Shown piece after piece: positions 21,031 to 32,129 of a DNA stretch of 64,000 nt (positions are counted from its first letter, which is position 1; every line of letters begins with the position of its first letter). Under the pieces are notes generated by a model, which was not told where the DNA came from, searched no databases, and saw only the letters and a list, made by a program, of their open reading frames with translations. Made by a program: the position numbers and the translations under genes. Location: the NCBI GenBank assembly GCA_028753945.1, contig JAPNXP010000009.1, positions 1,426,001 to 1,490,000 of the forward strand, written 5' to 3'. This DNA comes from Hexactinellida sp. DTS-2022 (Eukaryota > Porifera > Hexactinellida).

Positions 21031-24000
21031 TCAAATCGATTGAGTGGAAAGTGCTCTATTCAGTGGAGGGACCTCTAATATCGTAGGCGGCAGAGGAAAG
21101 GTTTCCAGGTTCCGACGGAATCTCTCAAGTTTGACGTACTCCTCCGGGCGCAGCTGGATGAGGGAGCGCGCCCTGGGGGTGCTCTTGGGCCCAGTGGCTC
21201 GCAGCCAAATAGGGTTCTTAGCGACAGTCGGGTCAAGCGCGAGAGCCGTTCTAGTTTTCGCAGAATCTGGGGATTGGGAAGGCTCGGAAATTCGGAGGAG
21301 GCCTTTCTCCGTCATGCGTATGGAGACGGGACGAGACACGGCCCTGGGCTTGCCGGGAGGTCGGGGGGACTTGTTCTGAGGGTGTGTGCCCGCAGGTCGG
21401 CGCTGCGGGGCGAGCTGAGATGGGAGGTCTGTCACTGGTCTCGTGTGGAGAGCGCGAGAACTCTTGGGCTCTTGAGTGTAAGGATTCTTTGCAAATTCCT
21501 TTGAAAACAAGTCAGCTCCGGCTGAGGTCCCCAGGCCCAGTTCCACCAGACGCTGCTTCTCCCGGATGTTCAGCAGCGTGAGCTCCTTCTGCCGGCTCCA
21601 GCTGGAGTGCCGCGCTATTCGCTCCTCGGACAGCTGCTTCGCTTTAGCCACAAACGCCTCTCGCTCCTTTTTGTTGCTGTCCCACTTCACCAGCTCTTTC
21701 TGCACCTCCAGGCGCTTATCTTCGCGCTTCCGCTCAAGCCACTGGGCCACCGTAGGCTTCTTGGTGACGCCTAAGCTCGTTAGGAATTCTTGCAGCTCTC
21801 TGTTGCTCTCGCGAGCGAGTTCCAACTCTTCATGTATTTCCTTTCCCACGTCCGTTGCCTCTGCGAATAGCCGCTCGAATTCCTTCAAATAGTGTTCTCT
21901 CTCTTTGCCAGCTTTTTCTTTAATCGCCGCCTAATATTAATAGCAAATAAGTAAACATATAATATCTACGTACATATATTAGTCTAAAATTAATATTACA
22001 AAGGTCAGACTGTTAACGAACCATTTTCTTTTCCGTTTCCTTCTCCACTCTCTTCCTGAGCAGATCCGCTCTCACGTCTTCCAGTTTCCTCTGCGCGTTT
22101 ACAGATATGTCTCTGGCCCGACTCGTCTCCTCCATCACGTGCTGCGCCAGACTCTTGCTGGGGTCGAGACGCGAGGGCGCCTCGCTCTCTGCGACACCGG
22201 ACAGCTTACGAGCGGACCTCTCCAGCCGAGTCCTTTCATCGCCATTGCTCTATAGTACACACAAGATGATACACTGTACATACGAACAGTAGGTATAACC
22301 TCCTCTCTATCTGGGTGTTCCTGTATGGTAGCGAGGTCCTGCTTATCCTGTGTCTCTACTACAGGATTTATTCCCACACCGGAGTCTGTCTGCTGAGGCG
22401 CGAGAGAGAGACTCAGCTCCGCCTGTCTCTGCACCTGGATGTCCTTTCTCAGCTCATTCAGTTCTCCCTGCATCACCGCGCCCGCCGCCTCCAGGCCCAG
22501 CTGTCCCAGCTCCCCTCCCAGCGCGGCGCTCAGCACAGCAACGGCTCCGGCCGCTAGGAATGAGACGGCGCTCACAGGGGACTCCTCCACACAGGGACCC
22601 CTCGCGTCCTGCACAAGTGATAGCTGCTTCTTGAGCGCCCTGAGGACACAAACACAGGCATTGACACTGTATACCAACACAGGTAGATACAGTCGAAACC
22701 GGTTTATTCTAACTATTTGTAATGCAATCTTTTGTAAGAAATTCCAACTTTACTAGTATTTTTCATCGGTTTTTTCTAACTATCGGTTTTTTCTTACTAT
22801 TTTTATCTGAAAAGAAATGATTAGAAAAAACCGGTTTCAACTGTAGTAGTTAGGCTGTTACCATGATCTTAACATAGGATAGGTATCATTTGTTATAAAT
22901 GCTGACTTGGGGTAACTAACCGATGTAGTATTATAATGTGTGTGTACGCGCTACAAACTGAGATAGCTGACCTTGCATTGATCTGCTCCTGCGAGGAGAG
23001 CGCGGCGGGAGAGAGGGGCAGGGCGGGCAGCGGGGAGGGCTCGGGCGCGGGGGTGAATCTAAGTGGCGGGGTCGCGAGGGATATCATCTGGAGTCCGGGC
23101 ACGTAGCGCCTCTCCCGGAGAGGGGTCGGCACGTGGAAGGGGGAGAGAAGGGACCGCGAAGCCTCGTCATCAGTTGTGTCTAGGTCCAATGCGATGCTCT
23201 TTTCGAGATCTCTATTAACCGCGGCGTCCGACGCAGTAGAAACTAGGTCCGTGTCCGTCCCAGTCCCGGCCAGCTCCCGATGGCGTCTCTTCTCCGCCGC
23301 TCTGCGTCGCATCAGCTTCTGGATCTTCCGGCTGGCTCTGTCGGCCACGTCATCCCCTCTCTTCCCACCCGCGCTCTCCAAGTGCGAAACCACTTCCGCG
23401 TGTCCCTTCATCCTCGCGAAATCCGCGGGTGTGTAGTACACACAGCTCTTGCCCCCTCTCCCCTGGTGGGAGAGAACAGAGTTGACCTCTGCCCCGCTCT
23501 CCAGGAGGAACTGGCACAGCTCGACGCTGCCCTTGTCCGCCGCGTAGTGCAGGAGGGTCGCTCCGTTGTTATCCTTGGTGTTAACCGAGCAGTGCACCTG
23601 CACGAGCAAATACTGCAGACAGTCCATCTGCAGGTTGACCACTGCCTCGTGGGCGGGACGGATGCCCTCGGCAGTGGCCAGCTCCAGGTTGGCTCTGTGC
23701 TCCTTCAGCACGTGCAGGTAGTCCGTGAGACCATGGACGCAGGCGAGGTGCGCCACAGAGCGGGCCCGCAGGTCCTGGTGATCAGCGTACACGCCCACAC
23801 TGAGCAGGTAGCGGAAGCACTCCAGGTTCCGCCGGTCCAGTGCGTAGAAGAGAGCCGTCTGACCCTCGTTGTCAACTATACTACCCTGTGGAAAAATAGA
23901 ATAGTTATCACACTATTGTCAATAGTTGGGTATACGTAGTGTAACTAACTGGAAATGCGCACTCCTCCACGAGACACCTGCAGGTGTCGATGAGTCCCTC

Positions 24001-25645
24001 CTGCGCAGCCAGGTGCAGCGCCGAGAGTCCGGTCTCGTTCTGCAGACTCATGTCTGCGCCCATCAGCTTCAACAGACGGATGACGGCCAGCGCGTGCGGG
24101 TAGCGGGCTGCCCAGAGGACAGGGGCGCTCTGGGAGATGTCCACGGCGTTCGGGTCGGCGCCTGCCTCCAGCAGCACGTGGCAGCACTCCAGCGCTCGCG
24201 TCGAGTCCGCGTCCTCTTCCCCGGACCCGCTGGTGAAGGCCGCGAGCTGCACTGAGTAGTGCAGGGGAGTGGCCAGTCGGTTGTCTCTGGAGATAGGTAG
24301 GCTCAATGGAATGTTCCACAACATCGCTATACAAACCTCGGATTGAGGTCCCCGCGGTGCCCCCTGAGGTGCTCAGTGAGCATCTTAACGCAGAGCGGAT
24401 TCCTGCCGGCAGCGGCCCAGTGGAGCGACACGTGTCCCTCCGCGTCCACCACATGCACGTCAGCCCGCGCCTGCAGCAGGTCGGCCAGGACCTCGCTGTT
24501 GCCCACGCTGGCGGAGAGGGTGAGAGGGGTGTGTCCCTGGTCGTCCCTGGCGTCCATCAGCAGAGGCTCCTTCTCTCTCAGCTGGGCGAGACAGGAGGCG
24601 GGGTCCGCGCCCTCTAGGCTCTGCGCCAGCAGGTGGAACCCTGTCTGGGCCTGCACGTTACGGGCAGAGGTGTTGGCGCCTCTTTTTATGAGCAGCCGCA
24701 GCTGTTTGGGGGCCGCGTGTCTGGCGGAGAGGAGGAACGGGGTGAGCCCCTGCTTGTCGGGGAGATCGAAGAGAGAGGCAGGCGTGGCCTTGAGTAGGGC
24801 CGGGAAGGCAGTGCCTCCGGGGTTCATAGCGGCGCTGTGGAGAGGAATGTGGCCCTGGTCGTCAACCATGGTAGGGTCCGATCCTGCCTGTGAGAGAATA
24901 CAGAAATATAAATATTTTGTATATCCATGGTGTGAGACAGTACCTTCAGCAGAAGGTCCACAATCTGCTTGGTGTCTAGCAGAGCTGCCGCGTGCAGCGG
25001 CGTGTGGAAGGGCTTCGAGTGCTCCTGCGAGTTGACACTAACCCCAGCACTGATCAGCTTCTGGCAGATACGGACAGCGTTCTCGCTCTGTATACCATGG
25101 ATCAGACATGTGCGACCGAGACCGTCTGGTTGATCGAATGTGTCTTTGCTCAGATTCTTCAAGAAGCTCTAGCAGTCACACCGAAAGAGAATCAGTTAAT
25201 AATTCGGAAATACGGAATAACAATGGGTTGTCACCTGTAGACAGGTTTCTGAGTTCAGCTCAATAGCGAGGTGCAGCGGGTTCATCCCCCCACCGTCCGT
25301 AAGCGTGCAGTCTGCTCCCATCTCGATGAGTCTAGCCAGGAGATCCTTCAGATCGAACACGACTGCCCAGTGCAGGGCGGTGCGGCCCTCGCCGCTGTCC
25401 CTCACTGAGAGGTTCGGCTGCAGCTGCAGGAGGGCCTGCAGCATCTTCAGCTCCAGAGCCCCCTTCCCGCCGGTGCCCGCGTAGGCAATGATTATCTCCA
25501 TGAGCGGAGTGATGCCGTCCGCAGTCAGGAAGTCTATGTCCACGCGTCCGTAGTGCTGGAGAGTGTGCTCGAGCGCCTCGAGGTCCCGAGTCTGTATGGC
25601 CTGCATCACGCTCTCCTCCTGGGAGAGAACTGTGTGTCGGAACAT
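21031..25645 (-). CDS. large ankyrin-repeat / IQ-motif / coiled-coil protein (inversin-like N-terminal part)
   Basis: Eight exons read in frame with GT-AG junctions: 25645-25235, 25168-24944, 24887-24337, 24286-23950, 23885-22972, 22639-22300, 22249-22022 and 21930-21031, giving about 1301 residues. The first ~840 residues hold a dozen or more ankyrin repeats (GRTALHWAVVFDLKDLLARL, GHVSLHWAAAGRNPLCVKML, GATLLHYAADKGSVELCQFL). They end in a TPADFARMKGH repeat and an IQ-like basic helix (ASRKIQKLMRRRAAEKRRHR). A Pro/Ser linker follows, then a charged coiled-coil and a Lys/Arg-rich tail (QWLERKREDKRLEVQKEL). Order and repeat style resemble inversin-type scaffold proteins, which act at cilia and in Wnt signalling, but the C-terminal half is unlike inversin. 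Function is therefore inference. Intron 5 carries a MITE. Confidence 0.85.
22690..22843. mobile_element. pogo-like MITE (CAGTCGAAACCGG family), intronic copy
   Basis: 154 bp with CAGTCGAAACCGGTTTATTC at one end and an inverted CAGTTGAAACCGGTTTTTTC at the other, flanked by TA. Nearly the same element recurs at 42861-43046. It lies between exons 5 and 6 of the ankyrin gene and has no coding capacity. Confidence 0.88.
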
Positions 25646-25872
25646 AACACACCTGTTACACTAGCTAGTCGCCAAATAGATTCCCAAGTTAAAAATTAAT
25701 TTATAAAGAATGCTGAATTGTTATAAATAAACTAAGTGATCTATCATATTGTTCCAAAAAGGAGCCAAAATAAAATTCTCGATTATTCGAGCTCAGAATA
25801 TAGAGAGAATCAGCCTATAAGTGTAGTATTGCAACTGATAAGAGTAGGAATCTAGTAACAGCAAACATAATA

Positions 25873-26406
25873 TCAGTTGAGTGAGTAGTAGTTGAGGCGT
25901 TGGTACAGCTCGCTAGGAGATCTGTTTCTGAGGAGCAGAGCGTAGTTGGCGAGGGAGCGAGAGCAAACAAGATGATCCTCATCTGGGGTCCAGGGTGAGC
26001 CGCCCTTGCCGTCCAACAGCTGTTTCGCAGAAAACACATTCCCAGAGCAAGCGTGGAACGCATAGGCCGCTGTGGGGATGGAGCAGTGACAGAGCTTCAC
26101 CAGAGCAGAGATGCACTCCGTGACTGCCTGCAGAGACCGCACGTCTCTGGTCAGAGTCCGACTGCATTCCGAGGGGCGGAGTGGTTTCCCGGGACTAATC
26201 GACAGAGGGTCTAGAATCAAGTTCTCCTGGCTTTGAGAAGAAACCTCTTTGGATTTGCTCAGAGAAGAACTGATCATTGAATCCAATTCGGATAAAAAAG
26301 AATCTACTTTAGCATTGAAACTCTCCGGTGGTTGAATATTCTCCGAATTGGTGCTAGTCCAGTTGAGAGGATCTACCTGCACATTTAAAGCAAAGTCCTC
26401 ATTCAT
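25873..26406 (-). CDS. RAP1 C-terminal-domain-like protein, copy 1
   Basis: 177 residues from the ATG at 26406. An upstream Met extends the frame by 46 residues, but only the shorter form matches copy 2 in length. Residues 95-175 resemble the RCT domain of RAP1/TERF2IP: a helix with ISALVKLCHCSIPTAAYAF, then CSGNVFSAKQLLDG, then SPWTPDEDHLVCS. This matches the family's GELEA...G.P.WS..DD pattern. In RAP1 this domain binds the telomere protein TRF2 or other partners. No BRCT or Myb domain is present, so it could be a lone RCT protein, a truncated paralogue, or the last exon of a longer gene (the sequence before GTAGATCC looks like a splice acceptor). A near-identical copy lies at 45458-45991 on the other strand. 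Confidence 0.6.
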   Translation of the reverse strand: MNEDFALNVQVDPLNWTSTNSENIQPPESFNAKVDSFLSELDSMISSSLSKSKEVSSQSQENLILDPLSISPGKPLRPSECSRTLTRDVRSLQAVTECISALVKLCHCSIPTAAYAFHACSGNVFSAKQLLDGKGGSPWTPDEDHLVCSRSLANYALLLRNRSPSELYQRLNYYSLN

Positions 26407-26905
26407 TAGTAAGCTAAATATGATAAATATGATAATGATGTGATATTGTATTAGGGCATTAGAAGATGCTGAAAAAGGATCACAATCCCGATCCTGGCTG
26501 AGATTTTTATCTAAGATCACGATTCTTTTAGGATCCTTTGACAATTAAATAAAGCATACACGTAACACAATTTCTGTAGAGATTGGAAATTATTGGATAT
26601 CAAATCGACACAATGTACTGTTAGAAATGTTTGTTAGACAAACAGAAATACCAATATATGAATGGATGCATTAATTTACTATCGCCCAAATAAATTACAA
26701 TCATACAAAGTTACAAAGTACAAACAATCAAACAAACAAAAACCTTGACTTTAATAAGTAAGATTACAAGTGTGATTGATAAAAAAAGAATTTGATTCAT
26801 TGATACTGCATTAAGAATATTAAAGGTATAAAACAGAAAATCTGTTAAAAAATAACTAAATTAATTTGTACACAAAGTACTTATTTGGGTTTTTAACAGA
26901 GTTTT
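26407..26905. other. AT-rich spacer upstream of RAP1-like copy 1
   Basis: About 500 bp, very AT-rich, with a GATC-rich patch near 26480-26540. No coding signal, and no trace of BRCT or Myb exons. Confidence 0.4.
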
Positions 26906-27650
26906 TCAGGAGTTGTACTCATTCTCGTACTCGAGAGCCTTCTGGCCATTTTGTGACACAAAGTTATTCACTGCTCTATCGATGAAATAATATTCCATAT
27001 CCTGTTTTTCTTCTATGGTTAGGTGTCTAGGGTGGAGGTCAACTCGCTTCCCACTCCAAGAAAAGAGCCAACTGACTTCAGAAACTTCTCTAATCGGAGC
27101 GATTTGGAAGTTGACTCTGTTACCCGCGAAAACGAAATTAATTTTATTATTTTTATGTTCCACAATGAGTTTCAAATAATTCCCTTGACCAGATGAATCA
27201 TTGAAATTGAAGAAAGAACTGAGATTGGTTTGTCTGTATTTGTATTTAGCAAGTTTTAACGTTGCAACAACTTCCGGGGATAGTTTGTAAATAAACTGTA
27301 ACTGGTCAACGTATGCCTCCCAATCATTTAGTTTTATAGCATACCCCATAGCCGAATATATGTCCTCCTCAAGCTGACTGAATTCAAGGTCTTCTCTCAG
27401 AGTCAGACGACCCTAGATACAACATAAGTAGAGTGGAATGTTAGGGATTTATAACGTCAGATAACTCACCTACTGATTTTGTAAATTCATTAACTAAATG
27501 GGTCTTTTCTTTAGGTGGAACGGAGGTTAACCAGGAATAGAATCGAATTACAAAGAATACACCGATAATCATCAATTGAACACATGTACACAGGAATTTC
27601 AAAAAACTGAATAAATACGACAAGAATTTCTTTTCCCGCGAGAATGACAT
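26906..27650 (-). CDS. two-exon single-pass membrane protein of unknown function
   Basis: Exons 27650-27474 and 27412-26906 join in frame (donor after ...FTKS, acceptor before GRLTLRED) to give 227 residues. One hydrophobic segment near residues 12-40 (FLKFLCTCVQLMIIGVFFVI), preceded by basic residues, is probably a signal anchor or a mitochondrial inner-membrane helix. The rest is a soluble alpha/beta-looking domain with alternating hydrophobic strands (YLKLIVEHKNNKINFVFAG, VSWLFSWSGKRVDLHP). Size and layout recall small mitochondrial membrane proteins of the TIM21/COA1 type, but I see no motif that proves it. The 61-bp intron is typical of this window. Confidence 0.65.
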
Positions 27651-28097
27651 TCTGTGTGTGTATTCGGTTGCTACGTTTATTTTAAATATAAATATTAAAG
27701 CGGTTAAGGAACACTTTCAGGTCACATATGGTATCTGTAAACTTACATAATATAAGGCATGGCATACTATTAATCACTATTAATTAATACAGTATATGTT
27801 AAGGATTTATAGATGTGATTAATTAGTTAGGAGTGGGTAATCTCTTTGGAAACATTTCAGCCTCAAAATCGTAATAAGAGAATTCAGTATATTGGAAATA
27901 CTTTGAAATTCCTATCACCAATGGTCTAGTTAGGCTGCCTGCCGGCCGGAAGTCCGACAGACCAATTTTAGAATTGCGTATCGGACACGTTTGCTTCAGG
28001 CCTCTTGTACCAATTAAGCGGAGTTCCCAATTGACCGAAAAATTTATATAAAGTAAAGATCTAGTTACGATTTAGAGCAATTTCCAGTTTTAAATAT
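27651..28097. other. spacer upstream of the membrane-protein gene
   Basis: About 450 bp of AT-rich DNA with one GC-rich patch (27930-28020). No gene or paired repeat found. Confidence 0.35.
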
Positions 28098-28104
28098 GTT
28101 ATAT

Positions 28105-29099
28105 CATAGCATTCTATACTCTAAGGCAATGCCGCGGTTGAATGGACTTGGACCATGGATGAACTAGTATAGTCAACTGAATATATGCAATGCAATTATT
28201 CTTCGAAATAAGTAATCCAGGGTGCTTCTACTTATGTAATTGTTTTTTATAAAGGTGGTCATGTACCAAACGCATATTTTTGAGGTACCACTTGGTCGAA
28301 ATGACGTCACCGTATTGTCTAATAGGCAAAATATGCCAAAACTTTGAACGCATGTAAAATGTTCAATTTCGCTTTTTAAAACAAATCGCTGTGATTAACC
28401 CATCTAGGAGTTATTTTACATAAAATATCTCAGAATCAATTATGGAATGTCACCACATTCCTCTGTTGCCTTGGAAACGTGAATTCAATGATTGAGGCAA
28501 TATCTCGAGTAGGAATATAGTCACAGCTTAGTCAATGGATCCAATCGATAGCCCGTCCTTAATTTCCTATTCAATGATAATACATTTCGATGCTCTATCT
28601 CCAACCAATTTTATGCAAAGTGTGTATAATCATTTGAATGTATATTAAAATAATCACAATTCTCAGAAAATTGGTCGGAGATAGAGCATCGAAATGTATT
28701 ATCATTGAATAGGAAGTTAAGGACGGGCTATCGATTGGATCCATTGACTAAGCTGTAACTATATTTCTTCTCGAGATATTTTATGTAAAATAACTCCTAG
28801 ATGGGTTAATCACAGCGATTTGTTTTAAAAAGCGAAATTGAACATTTTACATGCGTTCAAAGTTTTGGCATATTTTGCCTATTAGACAATACGGTGACGT
28901 CATTTCGACCAAGTGGTACCTCAAAAATATGCGTTTGGTACATGACCACCTTTATAAAAAACAATTACATAAGTAGAAGCACCCTGGATTACTTATTTCG
29001 AAGAATAATTGCATTGCATATATTCAGTTGACTATACTAGTTCATCCATGGTCCAAGTCCATTCAACCGCGGCATTGCCTTAGAGTATAGAATGCTATG
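28105..29099. mobile_element. 995-bp fold-back (long terminal inverted repeat) element with 7-bp direct repeats
   Basis: Nearly the whole element is a giant inverted repeat. The left arm starts CATAGCATTCTATACTCTAA and the right arm ends with its complement. The arms run to about 28600 and from about 28670 and share long exact stretches. The left arm carries about 80 bp (near 28430-28515) missing from the right. GTTATAT flanks both ends (28098-28104 and 29100-29106). The loop is AT-rich and non-coding. The transcript would form a hairpin of about 420 bp. The superfamily is unclear. Confidence 0.88.
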
Positions 29100-29106
29100 G
29101 TTATAT

Positions 29107-29396
29107 CTTATAATATAAACTATAATACCTTCCTATAGAGTTGTTTACTAGAAGCTCACTAAAATGGATTGGAATCGTTGGTTAGGAAATATTTGATCAG
29201 TTTCCGATCTCAAAAAAAGATCGCGATCCGGATCAAGAGATCCTAATGCCCTAATTAATTTTACTATTAGTATAAAGTACAATAAACATTGCAAAAGCTG
29301 ATTAAATTGTCGCAATATAAATGGTAAAACTTTGTAAACTATATAGGCTATAAAATCCATGCGAAAAGTAGAATAACTGAAAGAGTTTGCATATTA
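29107..29396. other. short spacer between the fold-back element and CYP4
   Basis: About 290 bp downstream of the P450 stop codon. No supported gene. A GATC-rich patch (29200-29245) resembles the one near 26490. Confidence 0.35.
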
Positions 29397-30914
29397 TCAT
29401 GATGCGAAACTCAGCTTAACTTCAAGCCTCCCTTCGGGCTTCAGAATGAGCTGCGAGAGCCGCTTCCTCTCCTTAGTTACAGCCTGCAGCTCGAACCGGT
29501 TTATAACACCAGCTACAGCGACCAGCTCTTCCGTCATTGCAAACTTCTGTCCGATACAGTTGCGGTGTCCAGCTGAGAACGGAATGTAGGAGAAGTTGCT
29601 TCCGCCTGGCTTCTCAGCGCTGAATCGTGACGGATCAAACACGTCCGGATTTTCCCAGTATCTAGGGTTCCGATGGAGCATACTAATAGGAATGCTCAAT
29701 GGAGTTCCTTTCGGAATAACGTAGCCGTCGACAATAAAATCTTCATTCAACATACGACCAATCATTGGCACGGGTGGGTAGAGTCGCATTGCCTCCTTAA
29801 TGCACATGGATGTATACTTAAGGGAGTCCAAGTCCTTCCATTCCAATCTCTGCCTGCCGTCCAACACAGACCTGATCTCTTCCCTGCACTTCCTCTGGAT
29901 ATCCGGGTGTTCCGATAGCGTGTACAGACTCCAGGAGATCCCAGAGGCAGTGGTATCGTGTCCCTCGAATAGGAACGTGTTCATCTCGCTCATGATGTCA
30001 CTGTCGGAGAGGATGACTCCCGTGCTGTCGGGAGTGGTCAGCAAGATGTCTATAAAGTCAGGTCGGGTTTTGACTGATTTCTCACCGTTCAGAATTGCGG
30101 CCTTTCTAGCTTTTACTATTTTAAGCGATTCCTGTTTTATTCTGTCACAAACCTTCTGCCATCTCTTTCTGTCTGGAGACAGGTGAAAGTACAGCGAAAA
30201 ACTCATAAATTGCCTCAGCTTTTTAATCGCTAACCCAGTAGAATCGAAAATAGCTGAGATGTACTCTTTCGCACTTTCGTTTTCACCGAGTTGACAGTTG
30301 GTTTCATATGAACAGGCACATTTCAGGATTATATCCAAAGTGAATAGAGTGACGTCTCTGTAGATATCTACGGTGTCGTTGCCATCTTCCAGCTGAGAGC
30401 TCCACTTGCCCAGCAGCACATCAGTGGTGTCGTTGTAGGTGGACATGTAGGATTCTATTATACCCAGATGGAATGCGGGGGTGAGCATCCTTCTCCGCTT
30501 AAACCATTTTTCGTAGTTAACAATCAAGAGACCCCAGCCCAGGAATTCGGAGAGAACCGAATTTATAAACGGTGACTTAGGAAGCTGATGCATCCCCATT
30601 GAGAGAGCCCTGCCCACTGTCTCAGGGTCCAATAGTCTTACGAAATGGCGGAAAGGTCCAGCCCGCAAGCGCATTATCTTGTCATTCTGGTGATCGTTGA
30701 TATATTTCTCAAGATTTCTAATTCCAGTTTCATTCTCAGGAAACAATTTCAGAGAACCCCAGAGAGGGTGCAGCTTGGGGCCCGGTAGACTGTTGAGGTA
30801 GGCTTTTTTTCGGAGACTGGAGCAGAGTTTTATTGTTAGATACAATACAGCGATGCAAGCAAGAGTGTAGAAGAGAATAGAGCGAAACCCAAGTTCTGAG
30901 TTCAACGCTTCCAT
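29397..30914 (-). CDS. cytochrome P450, CYP4 family
   Basis: 505 residues in one exon, full length for a microsomal P450. The N-terminal membrane anchor is at residues 10-32 (ILFYTLACIAVLYLTIKLC), followed by the LPGPKLHPLWGSL hinge. The I-helix carries the CYP4 signature FEGHDTTASGISW (about 315-327). The ExxR motif is IKEAMRLYP, and a DPSRF segment stands in for PERF. The haem loop is FSAGHRNCIGQ with the axial cysteine. CYP4 enzymes are ER monooxygenases that hydroxylate fatty acids and related lipids, often at the omega carbon. The haem loop has His where CYP4 proteins usually have Pro. The palindrome array at 30965 begins only about 50 bp upstream of the start codon. Confidence 0.95.
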   Translation of the reverse strand: MEALNSELGFRSILFYTLACIAVLYLTIKLCSSLRKKAYLNSLPGPKLHPLWGSLKLFPENETGIRNLEKYINDHQNDKIMRLRAGPFRHFVRLLDPETVGRALSMGMHQLPKSPFINSVLSEFLGWGLLIVNYEKWFKRRRMLTPAFHLGIIESYMSTYNDTTDVLLGKWSSQLEDGNDTVDIYRDVTLFTLDIILKCACSYETNCQLGENESAKEYISAIFDSTGLAIKKLRQFMSFSLYFHLSPDRKRWQKVCDRIKQESLKIVKARKAAILNGEKSVKTRPDFIDILLTTPDSTGVILSDSDIMSEMNTFLFEGHDTTASGISWSLYTLSEHPDIQRKCREEIRSVLDGRQRLEWKDLDSLKYTSMCIKEAMRLYPPVPMIGRMLNEDFIVDGYVIPKGTPLSIPISMLHRNPRYWENPDVFDPSRFSAEKPGGSNFSYIPFSAGHRNCIGQKFAMTEELVAVAGVINRFELQAVTKERKRLSQLILKPEGRLEVKLSFAS

Positions 30915-30964
30915 ATGTTCTTATAAAAACTATATAGAATTATTAAACGGTATGGAACGGTACT

Positions 30965-31105
30965 GTCACTGGAATATTGGTCCCCCGGACCAATTTTTCG
31001 GGTAAATTGGTCCGGGGGACCAATATTCCATGGAAATATGGTCTTAGCCTGAAAATTTTGGTCCCACATGGGACCAATATTCCATGGAATTTTGGTCCCG
31101 GTGTA
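30965..31105. repeat. palindrome array 1 (TTGGTCC...GGACCAA / TTCCATGGAA)
   Basis: About 140 bp made of alternating palindromes with a period of about 31 nt: TTGGTCC-CCC-GGACCAA and AATATTCCATGGAA, then further copies with variant loops. It begins with TGTCACTGGAA, also seen at the edge of array 5 (57823) and inside it (57570). It abuts the PHD fragment and the CYP4 promoter region. Confidence 0.85.
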
Positions 31106-31253
31106 GGGTCTGTCCACGCCAGTATCGGGATCCGCATACATTCTTGTGAAACCATTCTTGACAATCTGCACATTGTATCATTTTGCCTCCTTCCTGAGTA
31201 CGGCATTTACAAAATATATCGATCCTCTTTCTATTTTTACTTAGATTTTTCAC
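31106..31253 (-). pseudogene. half of a PHD finger, truncated
   Basis: The minus strand reads a basic stretch and then IDIFCKCRTQEGGKMIQCADCQ-EWFHKN. These are the first four Cys ligands and the His of a PHD zinc finger. The second half of the finger is absent because the sequence runs into palindrome array 1. It is probably a fragment of a chromatin gene exon or of a transposon-borne PHD. It is not a complete gene. Confidence 0.6.
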
Positions 31254-31361
31254 TTTCTATTTTCACTCACAAACTAAAGATAGTGAAGGATTTGGGCAAT
31301 ATATAGAAGACTATGCCTTGAGCCTATAGGTTATATATGGGTGGCCTTGGGTGGGGTGACC

Positions 31362-31565
31362 CAGGGTTGCCGTGGGTATGGGAATCAGATTTCCCCTATG
31401 GGGATACCCCTTTTATGGATATCAATACAAGTATACAAAGCCGTTACACCAGTTACGACATTTTTTCTGAATTGTTATAGCAGCCTATTTGTATGTGTGG
31501 AAAGTTGCAAATGATTCATATGGGAATGGGATGGGAATGGAAATTCCACTCCCACGGCAACCCTG
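31362..31565. mobile_element. hAT-like MITE with CAGGGTTGCCGTGGG ends
   Basis: The ends are perfect inverted repeats, CAGGGTTGCCGTGGG and its complement. Just inside are runs of GGGAAT/ATTCCC. The centre (31408-31527) is a block also found inverted at 59126-59244. No exact target duplication was seen, so the right flank may be rearranged. Confidence 0.7.
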
Positions 31566-31740
31566 GCACTTGGGTCCCTATATCTCCGAATTGATCCCTA
31601 TATCGCTAGCGTTTTTGAGCTTATAGGTTATATATGGGTGGGGTCCCTATATCTCTGAATTGATACCTAAATCGCTAGCGTTTTTGGGATCCATGGGGTC
31701 CCTAAATCGCTGGATACCTAAAACGCGCTTACACCGGTGT

Positions 31741-31975
31741 CATAGTAAATCCTGTTCCCCCGAACAGGATTTCCTAGGAAATATTGTTCCCCCGAACAAT
31801 AATTCCTAGGAAATCCTGTTCCCCACACCATATTTCCTAGGGAATAATGTTCCCCCCGAGTGTTTCCCCCTGGTTAATTTTGTTCCCCCGAACAATATTC
31901 ACTAGCAAATATTGTTCCCCCGAACAGTATTCGCTAGTAAATATTGTTCCCCCGAACAGTGCAGATTCACTAGAA
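31741..31975. repeat. palindrome array 2 (TTGTTC-CCCC-GAACAA / TTTCCTAGGAAA)
   Basis: About 235 bp with a period near 32 nt. Each unit is a palindrome TGTTC-CCCC-GAACA followed by ATTTCCTAGGAAAT or a decayed form (TTCACTAGCAA, TTCGCTAGTAA). The layout is the same as array 1, but the arms differ (GTTC/GAAC instead of GGTCC/GGACC, CCTAGG instead of CCATGG). Confidence 0.85.
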
Positions 31976-32129
31976 AATTATCTTCCCCTCAATACAAAAT
32001 GGAACTAAGGTTACTAGAATATGTAGAAAAGTTGTGAATTACCTATTATTACATACTTCTCGCTCTTTGAACACCCTGCTGTATACTTTCCTCCCGGAAG
32101 ATATAGGCGAATATGGGGACATACCTAAT

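Noticed and set aside
26407-26544. 46-residue N-terminal extension of RAP1-like copy 1
   Set aside because: It is low-complexity, AT-driven sequence absent from copy 2, which starts at the equivalent of the inner Met.
30965-31975. CRISPR-like array (palindromic repeats with ~32-nt period)
   Set aside because: The intervals between palindromes are not unique spacers but further palindromes, the repeats vary, and the DNA is clearly animal.
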